NCBI GenBank assembly: GCA_001509375.1
Contig: LGFT01000035.1
Span: forward strand, 1 to 38,197
Source: Methanothrix harundinacea
GTDB taxonomy: Archaea > Halobacteriota > Methanosarcinia > Methanotrichales > Methanotrichaceae
Length of the DNA stretch: 38,197 nt
Direction: 5' to 3'
Part shown: in pieces, positions 1 through 7,875 of the stretch
Layout: the number at the start of each line of letters is the position of its first letter
Numbering within the stretch: the stretch's first letter is position 1
Translations under genes and position numbers: made by a program
Notes under the pieces: model-generated
Seen by the model: the letters and a program-made list of their open reading frames with translations, nothing else
The model's database searches: none
What the model was told of the DNA's origin: nothing

Positions 1-50
1 ATAGCACAAATTAATCGATATTGAGGGGAAAAACCAGGTTAATAGAATGT

Positions 51-200
51 TCAAATTGAAAACATTGAGGTAGAGCCCTTCAATGAACGCTTATCGCGAA
101 ATAATCGAAATCCTCTAAGGACGTTTGCACCTGACATGGAAAGCTCATTGGCGGCAAATAGCCCAGCAGGTCCGGCTCCTACGATGATCACATCAAGCAT
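51..200 (-). pseudogene. FAD-dependent oxidoreductase, N-terminal stub
   Basis: A 49-codon reading frame starts with MLDVIIVGAGPAGLFAA, the beta-alpha-beta dinucleotide-binding fold with the GxGxxG motif (residues 8-13) that opens FAD-dependent NAD(P)-type oxidoreductases. After about residue 26 (LSMSGANV) the expected acidic residue and the rest of the FAD domain are missing, and the frame runs through unrelated basic sequence into a TGA. Such enzymes are normally 300-480 residues long, so this is a severed 5' end and not a functional gene. It lies with other broken genes. Recognition of the fold is firm; the exact family cannot be named. Confidence 0.6.
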
Positions 201-283
201 ACAAAAAGGTATTATCGTTGCTGCTATTTAGGATTACAGATCGGGGCTATATAGTTAGGATAGATGCGAAAATTTCAGGGTGA

Positions 284-695
284 TTAAAACACCGTGCAAC
301 CTTCATAGATCTCGGCGCCGAACTGGATGGCCCCCTCAACAGCGGCAAGATCTTTCATCAAGAAAATCCGCTCTTTTAGGGTCTCTGTGAATGCTACCGA
401 GTTCCTCAGGACCGGAGCTATATTTGCTGAACTTGTCCAGCTTGACTACGTAGCCCTTCAGCTCCTCTATAGGGTAGGCATCGAACCCGTTCCGCTCCAG
501 CAGCTTGAGAGCTTGGTTCCTCTCACCTACGGACTTGAACTCAAACCTGTACGTTTCGCGGTTGTAGTGGTCGGCAAGCTGCCTGAATAGCTCCTTGTTG
601 TCGCTGAAGAAGTGCTTGAAGACCCAGGACTCGCCGACCTTGAATACGTTGATGCGCTTCCGTCTCTCGGTGAAAATGTTGGTCGACTCGCTCAA
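284..695 (-). pseudogene. conserved hypothetical protein with a single-base frameshift
   Basis: From a TTG start at 695, directly preceded by an in-frame TAG, the frame encodes a basic, aromatic-rich protein (INVFKVGESWVFKHFF, then RFEFKSVGERNQALKLLERNGF, then GYVVKLDKFSKY). Near 418-422 the frame shifts. Removing one A restores APVLRNSV, ETLKERIFLMKDLAAVEGA and FGAEIYEG before a TAA at 284, giving about 136 residues. The restored tail is compositionally continuous with the N-terminus, so I read one gene with a one-base insertion. I recall similar proteins in methanogens but know of no function. Either a pseudogene or a sequencing error is possible. Confidence 0.5.
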
Positions 696-1050
696 CTACA
701 ATCTGAAGGAGCTTCAGCGCCTCCAAGTGCTCTACGTCTCTGGGAGCTATTCTCGCATCCTCGGCAAGCTTGATCGCCGTTTCACCGAGCTGGATGTCCG
801 CAGGGCCTTCACCGCCTACCAGCTTATGACCGTCCTCAAGGAGGCGTACCAGACTCTGATCTTATTCGAGTATGACCCAAGCCTCTTCAAAGACGCTGGT
901 GAGATGGCGGAATACGTCGGTCAAGCTCTAAAGGAAGCATCGAATGGATCAGCCGTGCTCCTGTACTCTCCATGGACTGATAGACCCCTTGAGGAGATCT
1001 CCAAGTTCGCCGCCATTCCTGGAATTCGACCTCAACTTTCTAACAGTTAG
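676..1050 (+). CDS. conserved hypothetical protein, probably C-terminally damaged
   Basis: The ATG at 676 opens a protein beginning MLVDSLNYNLKELQRLQVLY, followed by a helix-rich stretch (GSYSRILGKLDRRFTELDVR, AFTAYQLMTVLKEAYQTLIL) and a conserved-looking segment ending near AVLLYSPWTDRPLEEISKFA. The last 13 residues (IPGIRPQLSNS region) look unrelated, and a longer C-terminus is suspected to be lost. Codon use matches GC-rich neighbours. It is divergent from the gene ending at 284 and overlaps its 5' end by about 20 bases. No catalytic motif or membrane segment is visible and I cannot name the family. Confidence 0.45.
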   Translation: MLVDSLNYNLKELQRLQVLYVSGSYSRILGKLDRRFTELDVRRAFTAYQLMTVLKEAYQTLILFEYDPSLFKDAGEMAEYVGQALKEASNGSAVLLYSPWTDRPLEEISKFAAIPGIRPQLSNS

Positions 1051-1072
1051 CGTTTTACGGTAATTGCTAACT
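1040..1072. repeat. CTAAC/GTTAG inverted repeats
   Basis: CTAAC-A-GTTAG is a perfect inverted repeat at 1040-1050. Its right half (AGTTAGC, 1045-1051) is complemented again by GCTAACT at 1066-1072. The cluster sits between a hypothetical gene and a recombinase fragment. It could be a weak terminator or an operator/recombination site; no T-run follows directly. Confidence 0.35.
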
Positions 1073-1101
1073 TTTAATAGTTCTAAGCTCTCCCCTCCCT
1101 C

Positions 1102-1323
1102 GTGGTTCCCAAGCTGATCTCCCCGGCTGAGTTCAATGCCCTCGTCGACTCCCTCGAGGGCCGGGACCGGCTCATCATCAAGCTCCTGGCGGGCACGGGG
1201 CTGCGGATCTCGGAGCTGACCCGCCTGAAGAAGTCGGACTTGGACCTCGATGACAAGCACAGGGAATCAAAAAGCATAGCGAGTTTGCCTCGGAGAGCAT
1301 GCCCCAGCAGCCCAGCAAGATAA
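1102..1323 (+). pseudogene. tyrosine recombinase/integrase fragment
   Basis: The GTG-initiated frame encodes SPAEFNALVDSLEGRDRLII, then LLAGTGLRISELTRLKKSDLD. The second block is the start of the catalytic domain of XerC/D or phage-type tyrosine recombinases and contains the first catalytic Arg (in TGLRISEL). The sequence leaves the family at about position 1255, and the H-x-x-R and Tyr motifs are absent, so the protein cannot be active. It is evidence that an integrating element once lay here. No att-like duplication is visible beside it. Confidence 0.7.
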
Positions 1324-1382
1324 ATTTGAAATGATAAACACAAAAATATTAAATGTGGGACGCAGTAAAAGCGTCCAATCAT

Positions 1383-3137
1383 TCATCTGAAGAGGTCCAT
1401 GAAATTGTAGAACGCCTCTGGATCTTCTCCACTTATTTTGACGCCTCCGCTGGCTACCGCTTCCTCAGAGTCTAGCTTTCCTAAAACCAGGTTCTTCCAG
1501 GTCAGCGAGTCTGTGACAACGGTGAACGTCGGATCTTCAACAACCTCCTGTTGAACCTCTATGATCCCCCTGCGAACGTATATGACATAGTCGCCAGATA
1601 CGGAATCATCCGAGAGATCAAAGCCGACGGCGTACTCCTCGTCAAGGGCCTTGGAAGCATTGAGGCTCACAGCCATAATCCTGAATAGGGTCTCCATCGG
1701 CATGTAGAAGACCATATTATCATCCATTGCTCTGAAGCCGAGGTCGAGAATCGGAATGCTTATCTGACCTGTCTCTTCGAGATACTCGGATAGCAAGTAG
1801 TTTCTTACCTGAGCGTTTGAGGTCTCTTCGGCGAGAGATAATAACGCCGAGTTCTTGACATCTCGAGCTTCAGCATTCTCAGAGTCGAGGAGGAGAACGT
1901 TGTCTGAGAAGATCAAGGCCCGTTTCATATCGCCCTCATCCAGAGCCGCCTTCGCCTTGATGGCAAGCTCTTCGGTGCCACCGGCTAGGTAAGCCATATC
2001 CTCCGCCTCTTCGGTAGGAGAGGTCGGGAATATATCTCTGCATTTACCGGTGAACCATCCCAAGTACTGCTGGTAGATCTGGAATATATCTCGATCCACC
2101 TCGCCGTAAATTTCCTGCAAGTTTGGATCTTCGGCGAGGTGGGGCGGCAGCTCGACGACCTCAATTATCTCACCAGCGGTCAGCCCCTTGTTCATGTAGC
2201 GAACCGTCTGGTCGTGAACATACTGGAGGGCGTCCCGGGCGTTGGTGAGGGCTCGACTGATGTTTTCAGCGCCGACGATCGGCCCTCCGCTGCTGTGGAT
2301 TAAAACCAGGTATTCAGCATCGAGCTTCCTCATGCTGTCTATGCTGTTTATGTAATCCAAAGGATCTCGATAAGAGGCGCCTCGAAGCGTATTGATGGCT
2401 GGGAATGCTTTGTAGAAATTGCCTATCTGAATTAGCACCTTATCGTCCGGCAGCCAGACGTAGATTATGTCGGAGGTCTCGCCGGGAGCGTGAACCAGGG
2501 TGAGATTAACCCCGGCGATGTTCGTCTCCAGTTCGTCTCCAATGGTCAGGGTGGGCGGCAGGTATCCTGATGGGCCGAGGATCGAGAAGGGCGCGATGCC
2601 GATAGTTGTCCAGTACGCCGGATTCTTTTGGTATGGCAACCCACTCATCATCGCCGCACGGTAATATTTGATGGGTGCGATCTGGCCATCCAGGGACGCC
2701 GGACTGAAGAGATTATAATTTAGAGTCTCGTGAGCAATGATCTCCGGTGAGTCATCGCCCGCGAAGACGCTAGCTCCGTGGACGTGGCATGCATGGTAGT
2801 GGGTGTAGATGATGGCTTTTACGGGCTTTTTGGAGAATATATCATCCAAATTCTCATTGAAAGCCGCTTTAGCTGCTTCGGCACCCGGTATGCTCTCACC
2901 AGGATCGACGACAATAAGACCATCGGTTCCTTCTATCAACACGGGATTATCTTGATTGTAGCCCACAGCAACATAAACCCCATTCGTCACATTATATACG
3001 GTTGGAGGCACCCAACTCTCTGTGAGGGCGACGAGATCGGGGTTGGCTGGAACCGCCTCAGGCTCAAAGGCTGCTGCAGACGACAACCAGAAAAATAACA
3101 ATAAGATTATCGCCTTGGAACATTTCTCCCTTTCCAT
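1383..3137 (-). CDS. secreted MBL-fold protein, alkyl-sulfatase (SdsA1/YjcS)-like
   Basis: The ATG at 3137 is chosen because GAGGTGAG lies just upstream; the GTG at 3146 would overlap that site. The 584-residue product starts with a hydrophobic segment (AIILLLFFWLSSAAA), a probable signal peptide. A metallo-beta-lactamase domain follows with VVDPGES, THYHACHVHG (residues 112-121) and GETSDIIYVW, then the family-typical NTLRGASYRDPLDYI. The C-terminal half resembles the helical dimerisation and SCP2-like domains of SdsA1-type alkyl sulfatases. In active relatives the zinc motif is THxHxDH; here Asp is Cys117, and the second His of the later HH motif is absent (LIHSSGG), so substrate or activity may differ. 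It probably forms an operon with the HTH gene 33 bases upstream. Confidence 0.8.
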   Translation of the reverse strand: MEREKCSKAIILLLFFWLSSAAAFEPEAVPANPDLVALTESWVPPTVYNVTNGVYVAVGYNQDNPVLIEGTDGLIVVDPGESIPGAEAAKAAFNENLDDIFSKKPVKAIIYTHYHACHVHGASVFAGDDSPEIIAHETLNYNLFSPASLDGQIAPIKYYRAAMMSGLPYQKNPAYWTTIGIAPFSILGPSGYLPPTLTIGDELETNIAGVNLTLVHAPGETSDIIYVWLPDDKVLIQIGNFYKAFPAINTLRGASYRDPLDYINSIDSMRKLDAEYLVLIHSSGGPIVGAENISRALTNARDALQYVHDQTVRYMNKGLTAGEIIEVVELPPHLAEDPNLQEIYGEVDRDIFQIYQQYLGWFTGKCRDIFPTSPTEEAEDMAYLAGGTEELAIKAKAALDEGDMKRALIFSDNVLLLDSENAEARDVKNSALLSLAEETSNAQVRNYLLSEYLEETGQISIPILDLGFRAMDDNMVFYMPMETLFRIMAVSLNASKALDEEYAVGFDLSDDSVSGDYVIYVRRGIIEVQQEVVEDPTFTVVTDSLTWKNLVLGKLDSEEAVASGGVKISGEDPEAFYNFMDLFR

Positions 3138-3170
3138 GTTTCTCACCTCATTTTCGTCATAGCTTGCTTA

Positions 3171-3461
3171 TCAAATTGCTCTCCTTTTGCACGAATATAC
3201 TTTGTGAGGTCGACCTTTACCTTGGTCGCTCTTCACATCACGCTCATGGACCCAGTTCTCACGACGCAGCGTACGCATCGCGATGCTAACTTCAGGCGGT
3301 CTCATATCAGTCCCGCGTTCGATATCTCTGGATGTCGCCTCGCCAGCAACCGCCAGATATGTAATGACCTTAGCCACGTTCCGTTGGACACCCAAGCTGT
3401 GTAAAAGATCCACAAACTCGTGGTCATCGTCGTCCTGGACTTTTGCTACTCCCTCTCTCAT
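3171..3461 (-). CDS. winged-helix transcriptional regulator (MarR/TrmB-like)
   Basis: The 96-residue protein has the pattern of archaeal one-domain winged-helix regulators: LGVQRNVAKVITYLAVAGEA (helices 1-2), SRDIERGTDMRPPEVSIAMR (helix-turn-helix with recognition helix around residues 53-63) and a basic wing with GKGRPHKVY. It has no ligand domain or metal site. A GAGGGGGT-rich stretch precedes the ATG, and an AT-rich TATA-like box lies at 3491-3500. It is the first gene before the alkyl-sulfatase-like protein on the same strand, so it may regulate that operon and itself. That role is inferred from position. Confidence 0.8.
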   Translation of the reverse strand: MREGVAKVQDDDDHEFVDLLHSLGVQRNVAKVITYLAVAGEATSRDIERGTDMRPPEVSIAMRTLRRENWVHERDVKSDQGKGRPHKVYSCKRRAI

Positions 3462-3488
3462 AGTCTAGCTACCCCCTCAGGTATGGAG

Positions 3489-3502
3489 ATATGTATATAT
3501 TT
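3489..3502 (-). promoter_or_regulatory. TATA-like box for the HTH/alkyl-sulfatase-like operon
   Basis: On the minus strand the stretch reads AAATATATACATAT, about 30-40 bases before the ATG at 3461. It resembles an archaeal BRE/TATA element. Divergent promoters share this 300-base gap, with another TATA box at about 3748-3757 for the rightward gene. Confidence 0.45.
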
Positions 3503-3747
3503 CCATTATACATAATTATTGTATTCGTAACCCAAAATAGATTGTGTCAGCAAAATACTTTCGCCGTGCATGGATCGTATATTAATAATAGCCATTCCAT
3601 TGATATATTAGAGGATTCGAAGATTGCACGGCGCCCTACACGTTTCTGGGCAGAAGTACGATCTTCTCTAGTTTCCTATTTTTAGGCATGATTTGATAAT
3701 TTTGGTCGCTTCAATCAGAATTTATTGACCCCGATTCAGGGAAAGAA

Positions 3748-3757
3748 TATTTATATA
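3748..3757 (+). promoter_or_regulatory. TATA box of the ATC-hydrolase-like gene
   Basis: The sequence TATTTATATA sits 20-40 bases upstream of both candidate ATGs (3776 and 3788). A transcription start about 25 bases downstream would give a leaderless or very short-leader mRNA. Other AT-rich sequence between 3505 and 3740 shows no supportable gene. Confidence 0.5.
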
Positions 3758-3775
3758 GTCTGTGATGTTCAAAGT

Positions 3776-4288
3776 ATGGGGTTTGCTATGGTCGGTATTA
3801 AAGACGTTCCTGCAAAAACGCGGTGGGAGATTGCAACTAGATCAGCAAATTTCGCTACCGTGGCAAGAGATGCTATGTTGAGGAAAGCCTTCGACAACGA
3901 CGAAATCATCGACGAGATTGAACGGTGTATTTGGGCTGAAGGAGGGAGGGCTGTAAGAGATATAGCCATCGCTTTGGGATTGCCCTCCGGTAACGCTATC
4001 GAGATCAACGAGGCCCTCGGTGTAGTTTCTGCGATCATTTTAGGGCCAGGATTTGATGCGGAGGTTATAGAAGCTTCTGAATCCCGAGTTAATGGAAGGA
4101 TAACGAGCTGTCCCATGCTCAACACACACAGAGAACTGGGACTACCAACAGCAGGAACGCACCTGCATTGTCAGGCGTTCTGTGAGAACGGCATCCAAGG
4201 CATGAACCCACGATACGCCATGGGATATACAAAGAGGATGTGCAGAGGGGATGACTGCTGCGAATACGCGGTTGAGCTTAAGAGATGA
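3776..4288 (+). CDS. L-2-amino-thiazoline-4-carboxylic acid hydrolase-like protein
   Basis: The 170-residue product has a helical N-terminal half (VARDAMLRKAF, IIDEIERCIW, AVRDIAIALGLP). Its C-terminal half carries conserved-looking cysteines: ITSCPMLNTHRELGL, HLHCQAFCENGI, and a terminal CRGDDCCEYAVEL. This CxxxxCC-E-x-x-V-E-L ending is typical of the ATC-hydrolase-like/V4R-related proteins widespread in anaerobes, where the true substrate is usually unknown. The ATG at 3776 is used; ATG 3788 fits the TATA spacing equally well and would remove four residues. There is no signal peptide. Confidence is moderate for the family and low for the reaction. Confidence 0.65.
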   Translation: MGFAMVGIKDVPAKTRWEIATRSANFATVARDAMLRKAFDNDEIIDEIERCIWAEGGRAVRDIAIALGLPSGNAIEINEALGVVSAIILGPGFDAEVIEASESRVNGRITSCPMLNTHRELGLPTAGTHLHCQAFCENGIQGMNPRYAMGYTKRMCRGDDCCEYAVELKR

Positions 4289-4345
4289 TGGCTATCTGAG
4301 ATCCCGCACTCAGTATCGTAATTTGGGCGATTCAGGAGACCTGTC

Positions 4346-5240
4346 ATGACCATTCTGGTGGGCTGCAGCGGCTGGTCGTATGACGACTGGGTAGGAGCGG
4401 CTCTATCCCATAGGACTGGCCAAAAAGAAGGCAGAATGGTTGGCCTATTACGCCCAGTTCTTCGATACGGTAGAGATCAACAGCACCTATTACCATCCAC
4501 CAGGGGAGCGACAAGTCCATTCATGGATTAAGAAGATGAAAAATAAGGATGGCGGATTCGAGTACTCGGTGAAGATGCCGGGCCTAGTTACCCATCAGGC
4601 TCTTGTAGAAGGCGACGAGGAGAAGGCACTCTTCTGGGCATCCACCTTTGATAAGACCTGCCTATCCCCTCTCGCCGATGCAGATCTTATGGGCGGCGTT
4701 CTGTTTCAGTTATCACCTTATTTCAAGAACGAAGGACAAGCTCTGAGTCGTATGGCCATGGTTCTGGACTCTCTGGCCCAAAAGGAGTACGACCTCGCGG
4801 TGGAGTTCAGGCAAAGAAGCTGGCTGGACGAGAGCGGCAACTACCTAGATCCTCGACGTTAGAGGTTCTGAAAGAGAGGAACGCAGCCAACGTTATGATC
4901 GACTGTCCAGGACATTATCCCGGCAAGACGCTGACTGCGGATCACGCTTATTTACGCTTCCACGGCAGAAACTACGATATCTGGTACAGAAGAGAAAAAG
5001 AGGCCGATCACAGACTCGATCGGTATGACTATCTCTATGATAAGGATCAACTCGAAAGATGGATTCCCAGGATCAAGGAAGCGGATTTGAGGACTACCAA
5101 GGTCAGGATGTTTCAACAACCACGCCAGAGCCAAGGCGGTAAGGAACGCATTTCAGATGATGGACATGCTCCTGATCGAGCACAAATCCAAGGAAGTGCA
5201 TTTACAGGATCAATTCACTCTTGGGGGATTTGGAAAATAG
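4346..5240 (+). pseudogene. DUF72 family gene, broken by at least three frameshifts
   Basis: The frame opens with TILVGCSGWSYDDWVG, the hallmark N-terminus of DUF72 (YecE-like TIM-barrel) proteins. The frame then shifts near 4395-4408 to YPIGLAKKKAEWLAYYAQFFDTVEINSTYY. It shifts again near 4850-4863, where one frame stops at DPRR and another resumes with LEVLKERNAANVMIDCPG. A third shift near 5113 moves to the DUF72-typical NNHARAKAVRNAF. All pieces are collinear and recognisably one protein of about 290 residues ending at TAG 5238-5240. Several independent lesions make true decay more likely than sequencing error. DUF72 function is unclear. Confidence 0.85.
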
Positions 5241-5889
5241 CGGAATCGAGTCAAAGGCGGCCAGCACCGACCACAGCGCCCTGCCTTAAGGGACCATCAC
5301 AGGTTGATGGCCTGTCCGCCCCGAGTCTCGATTCAAAGCCGAGCAGAGAAGCATATCGCTGTCACTTTGCACCGTCCTTATACACAGCTTCCCATTCACG
5401 AGAACCCGAGAGCGTCATCCGATTGTCGGGCCTGTTGCTTGATCTGGCTCAAGCTTTGTGCCGCATCTCGCACTTGGCGAGAACTCTCGGATTTGGCTGA
5501 GTTGAGCATATACTACGCCCGTTACGGCGTGCATATATCCGACCTCATCGGTTCTCAGCCTCCCCAATGCTTTCCGGATGCTGCCTCGATAGACAGCACC
5601 TCTTAGGTCTAGCCTGAAGAGCCTGCCGGTATGCTTGTCCTCGTTCTTACAGCACGAAACGCGGCAAACCTTACATATGATCGTTAGAGATACTTGTAGT
5701 TTGCGGTTGATGAAAGAGGTAATGGAATGATGTTGGGTGGCACTGCACAAGAAAATGCTTAAGGCGCTGGTCCTAATCGGTCTAAGCCGGGTTATCGCAC
5801 TCATTAGAAGGAGATATAAGCGACGGCGTTAGATCCACTCCATACTGGGCGGATGAAATTCTTTTACATAGAGAATGTGGACGACAAAG
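5241..5889. other. intergenic stretch without a supportable gene
   Basis: Open frames on both strands here lack family signatures, membrane segments or matching start signals. A 17-codon frame at 5852-5905 (MKFFYIENVDD...) is too short to judge. The stretch follows a decayed gene and probably consists of more eroded sequence. Confidence 0.4.
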
Positions 5890-6699
5890 TCAACAACAAC
5901 GGGTAATAATATTATTTATTATATTTGATATTAATTCTTTTGTGCAAATGAATTGAGTTGCCTTGGTGCCTGTTTCTTCATTCATATATGAGCTTCTGTT
6001 CACCTCGATCATGATAGAGGATACTCTTCCATCTTTCCCAAAACACTCTAATGGCACATAGGTTCCAGCAAAGGGCTTGTCGATGGCTACTTTGATTCCA
6101 TTAGCTTCACAGAACGATAGCGTCGCCTCTATCAACACCTTTGGAGTATGGAACGAATCGGTGCCGATACAGATATCAGGTCTATTGGGATCTTGATCTA
6201 TTTCGTATGGCAGCGGCTTTGATGGGAATGAGTGGCAATCAATTATAAGACATCGATCAAACCGGTCTAGTATTCCTTCCACCTCTAACTCCACAGCTCT
6301 ATGATACGGCCTGTAATATGTGGAAAGCAGCTCTTCCCTTTCTTTTCCAGAAAGATCTCTTCTTAGTACCTGCTGGTATGCCGTTCTTGTATAGATTACC
6401 CCCATCCCTTTCGAAGCCATTACTTCTTTCTCATTGTCTTCAAACCTCTCAGGATCGATTACCAGCCTGCTATAATTGTTCACCAGAGCAATGCCACCTA
6501 AGTCGACAGCGGCATCAAAAAGCTCAGGGGTATAGCGGTCGGTTATAAGAAGTAGCTCTTTCTCAAGGTCACTATCGCTTAATACGATAGAGCGGCGTAC
6601 ATCTTCCGGAATGAATGTGGAGCCATGCGGCACGTGGGCTATCACTGGAACTTTTATCTCTCCCTTCGTGATTGCACTAATTGGGTTCGTATGATGCAT
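5890..6699 (-). CDS. N-formylglutamate amidohydrolase family protein
   Basis: The 269-residue protein shows the N-formylglutamate amidohydrolase (FGase) pattern: IAHVPHGSTFIPEDVR, then DRYTPELFDAA, NYSRLVIDPERF, IIDCHSFPSKPLPYE and, near the C-terminus, IMIEVNRSSYM. The PHG, NRxxID-like and DCHS segments are the positions that hold the metal and catalytic residues in this family. The known reaction releases formate from N-formylglutamate in histidine degradation, but no hut genes are near, so the physiological substrate is uncertain. It is cytosolic, with no signal peptide. The gene stands alone between a decayed gene and a long intergenic region; its ATG at 6699 has only a weak ribosome site. 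Confidence 0.85.
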   Translation of the reverse strand: MHHTNPISAITKGEIKVPVIAHVPHGSTFIPEDVRRSIVLSDSDLEKELLLITDRYTPELFDAAVDLGGIALVNNYSRLVIDPERFEDNEKEVMASKGMGVIYTRTAYQQVLRRDLSGKEREELLSTYYRPYHRAVELEVEGILDRFDRCLIIDCHSFPSKPLPYEIDQDPNRPDICIGTDSFHTPKVLIEATLSFCEANGIKVAIDKPFAGTYVPLECFGKDGRVSSIMIEVNRSSYMNEETGTKATQFICTKELISNIINNIITRCC

Positions 6700-7236
6700 T
6701 GCTGACGTTCCTTTCCGGCTTTCGGTAATTCAACGCTGTTCCATGATAAATCAGTTCGATATGGGCTATATGGGTTATTATTCTCTCTTATCACTTAGAA
6801 AAGGAGTATGTAGAGATGTTAAAAGAATAGAAGGAAGAAGAAAACAGTGGCTCCTCGCTGATTTGTGTGGGTGGATTTAAGTGATCTCGAATCCTGTGGC
6901 TTGGTCTTTATAACTTCATGACTGCAGGGAATTGGGTTGATCACGTGATGTATCGCTACCTGTTGACTCAGGAACGGAATTCATGGCAGGTATTTGAATG
7001 ATCGAGTCAACTTATCGCTATCCTGAAGTTACCCACACGGAATAGCGAAGAGCCTAATTTTTGGTTGTGGCAACCTATCCAGGGCAGATGAAAATCCATT
7101 AGGCAGCATCGAGTAATGGTCGAGGTAACAGGATTGCGTTACCTACTGCGGAAAAAGACTTATATTATAGAGTAGAACGAATCCTTTGAAGCGGTCAAAT
7201 TGCCTCCGAAAAACCGACACACGAGGAGCGATAATG
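6700..7236. other. 537-base intergenic region
   Basis: The region is AT-richer than the coding flanks and no frame has coding character. A 10-base palindrome ATCACGTGAT lies at about 6942-6951. Its proximal end presumably carries the promoter of the amidohydrolase gene, but I see no clear TATA box close to 6699. Confidence 0.4.
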
Positions 7237-7309
7237 TGGGGCCACGGCGATTTGAACGCCGGTTACAGGACCCCCAGTCCTGTGGGATACCAGGCTACCC
7301 TATGGCCCC
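7237..7309 (-). tRNA. tRNA-Pro(GGG)
   Basis: Read on the minus strand, the 73 bases fold as a tRNA. The acceptor arm is GGGGCCA paired to TGGCCCC with discriminator A. The D arm has GGGT...TCCC, the anticodon stem is CAGGA/TCCTG around the loop CTGGGGG, and the T arm is CGGCG/CGCCG with GTTCAAAT-type loop sequence (TTCAAAT). The anticodon is GGG, which reads CCC/CCU proline codons. CCA is not encoded and no intron is seen. A TATA box lies about 30 bases upstream. Confidence 0.93.
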
Positions 7310-7336
7310 GCTGCGGATTCGAGGACGCTGACCACC

Positions 7337-7344
7337 CATATAAA
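7337..7344 (-). promoter_or_regulatory. box A/TATA of the tRNA-Pro gene
   Basis: On the minus strand CTTTATATGGG is centred about 31 bases before the first tRNA base (7309), the normal archaeal spacing for a promoter. It immediately follows the stop codon (7347) of the upstream small membrane protein gene. Confidence 0.65.
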
Positions 7345-7346
7345 GC

Positions 7347-7595
7347 TTATCGCCAGGCGGCCTCGCGCCTCGCGCCGACCTCCACCATCCAGAGGCCGCA
7401 GAGGACCAGAAGGCCGTTGAAGAAGAAGGCTATCGGATTCAGGGGGTTCGGGACGATGGTGAAGAGGAAGACCCCCGCCGCAATGGTCCCGAGGCCCGCC
7501 ATGACGATCCCCGCCCGGACCGAGACGAGGGTGTAAAGGATGCCCACAGATATCAGAACTATCCCCGCCATGATCAGCGGGTTGAACTCTATCAT
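7347..7595 (-). CDS. small three-span membrane protein
   Basis: The 82-residue product is almost entirely hydrophobic, with three predicted spans at about residues 7-24 (LIMAGIVLISVGILYTLV), 27-48 (RAGIVMAGLGTIAAGVFLFT) and 54-75 (PIAFFFNGLLVLCGLWMVEV). The short C-terminal tail is basic (ARREAAWR). A TATA-like GTATAAG lies at 7622-7628, 30 bases before the ATG, so the transcript is probably near-leaderless. It lies just upstream of tRNA-Pro on the same strand. No function can be assigned. Confidence 0.65.
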   Translation of the reverse strand: MIEFNPLIMAGIVLISVGILYTLVSVRAGIVMAGLGTIAAGVFLFTIVPNPLNPIAFFFNGLLVLCGLWMVEVGARREAAWR

Positions 7596-7843
7596 GTCCG
7601 GAAATATCGCGGCCGTTTACTTATACGTTGCCGTCGTCGTCTTTCGCCATCCGGTCGCCTTTCCTCCCTCTTTTCGCCGCAGTCGGGTTTTTTGCTCTTC
7701 AGCGGTCCGATAAGTCGCCTCCTTTCGCCCTCGGTTTTTTTGCGCCGCCGGGGCCTTCTGGTCCTCGGGTCGTCGGGCCCGTCAGGTCTTCAGATCTTCG
7801 CCCCTCGGCCCGTCTCGTCGCCCTCCTCCTCACCCTTCGCCGC

Positions 7844-7850
7844 CTATTTA
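7844..7850 (+). promoter_or_regulatory. TATA-like box of the cysteine desulfurase gene
   Basis: CTATTTA stands out in a very GC/pyrimidine-rich 280-base leader and is centred 29 bases upstream of ATG 7876. This supports that start and a leaderless mRNA over the in-frame ATG at 7855. Confidence 0.45.
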
Positions 7851-7875
7851 CCCTATGGGCTCCTCGGATTTCCCC

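Noticed and set aside
3491-3685. 64-codon plus-strand frame
   Set aside because: AT-rich frame in a divergent promoter region without coding character.
5415-5804. 129-codon minus-strand frame
   Set aside because: No domain, no membrane or signal segment, no ribosome site; it lies next to decayed sequence.
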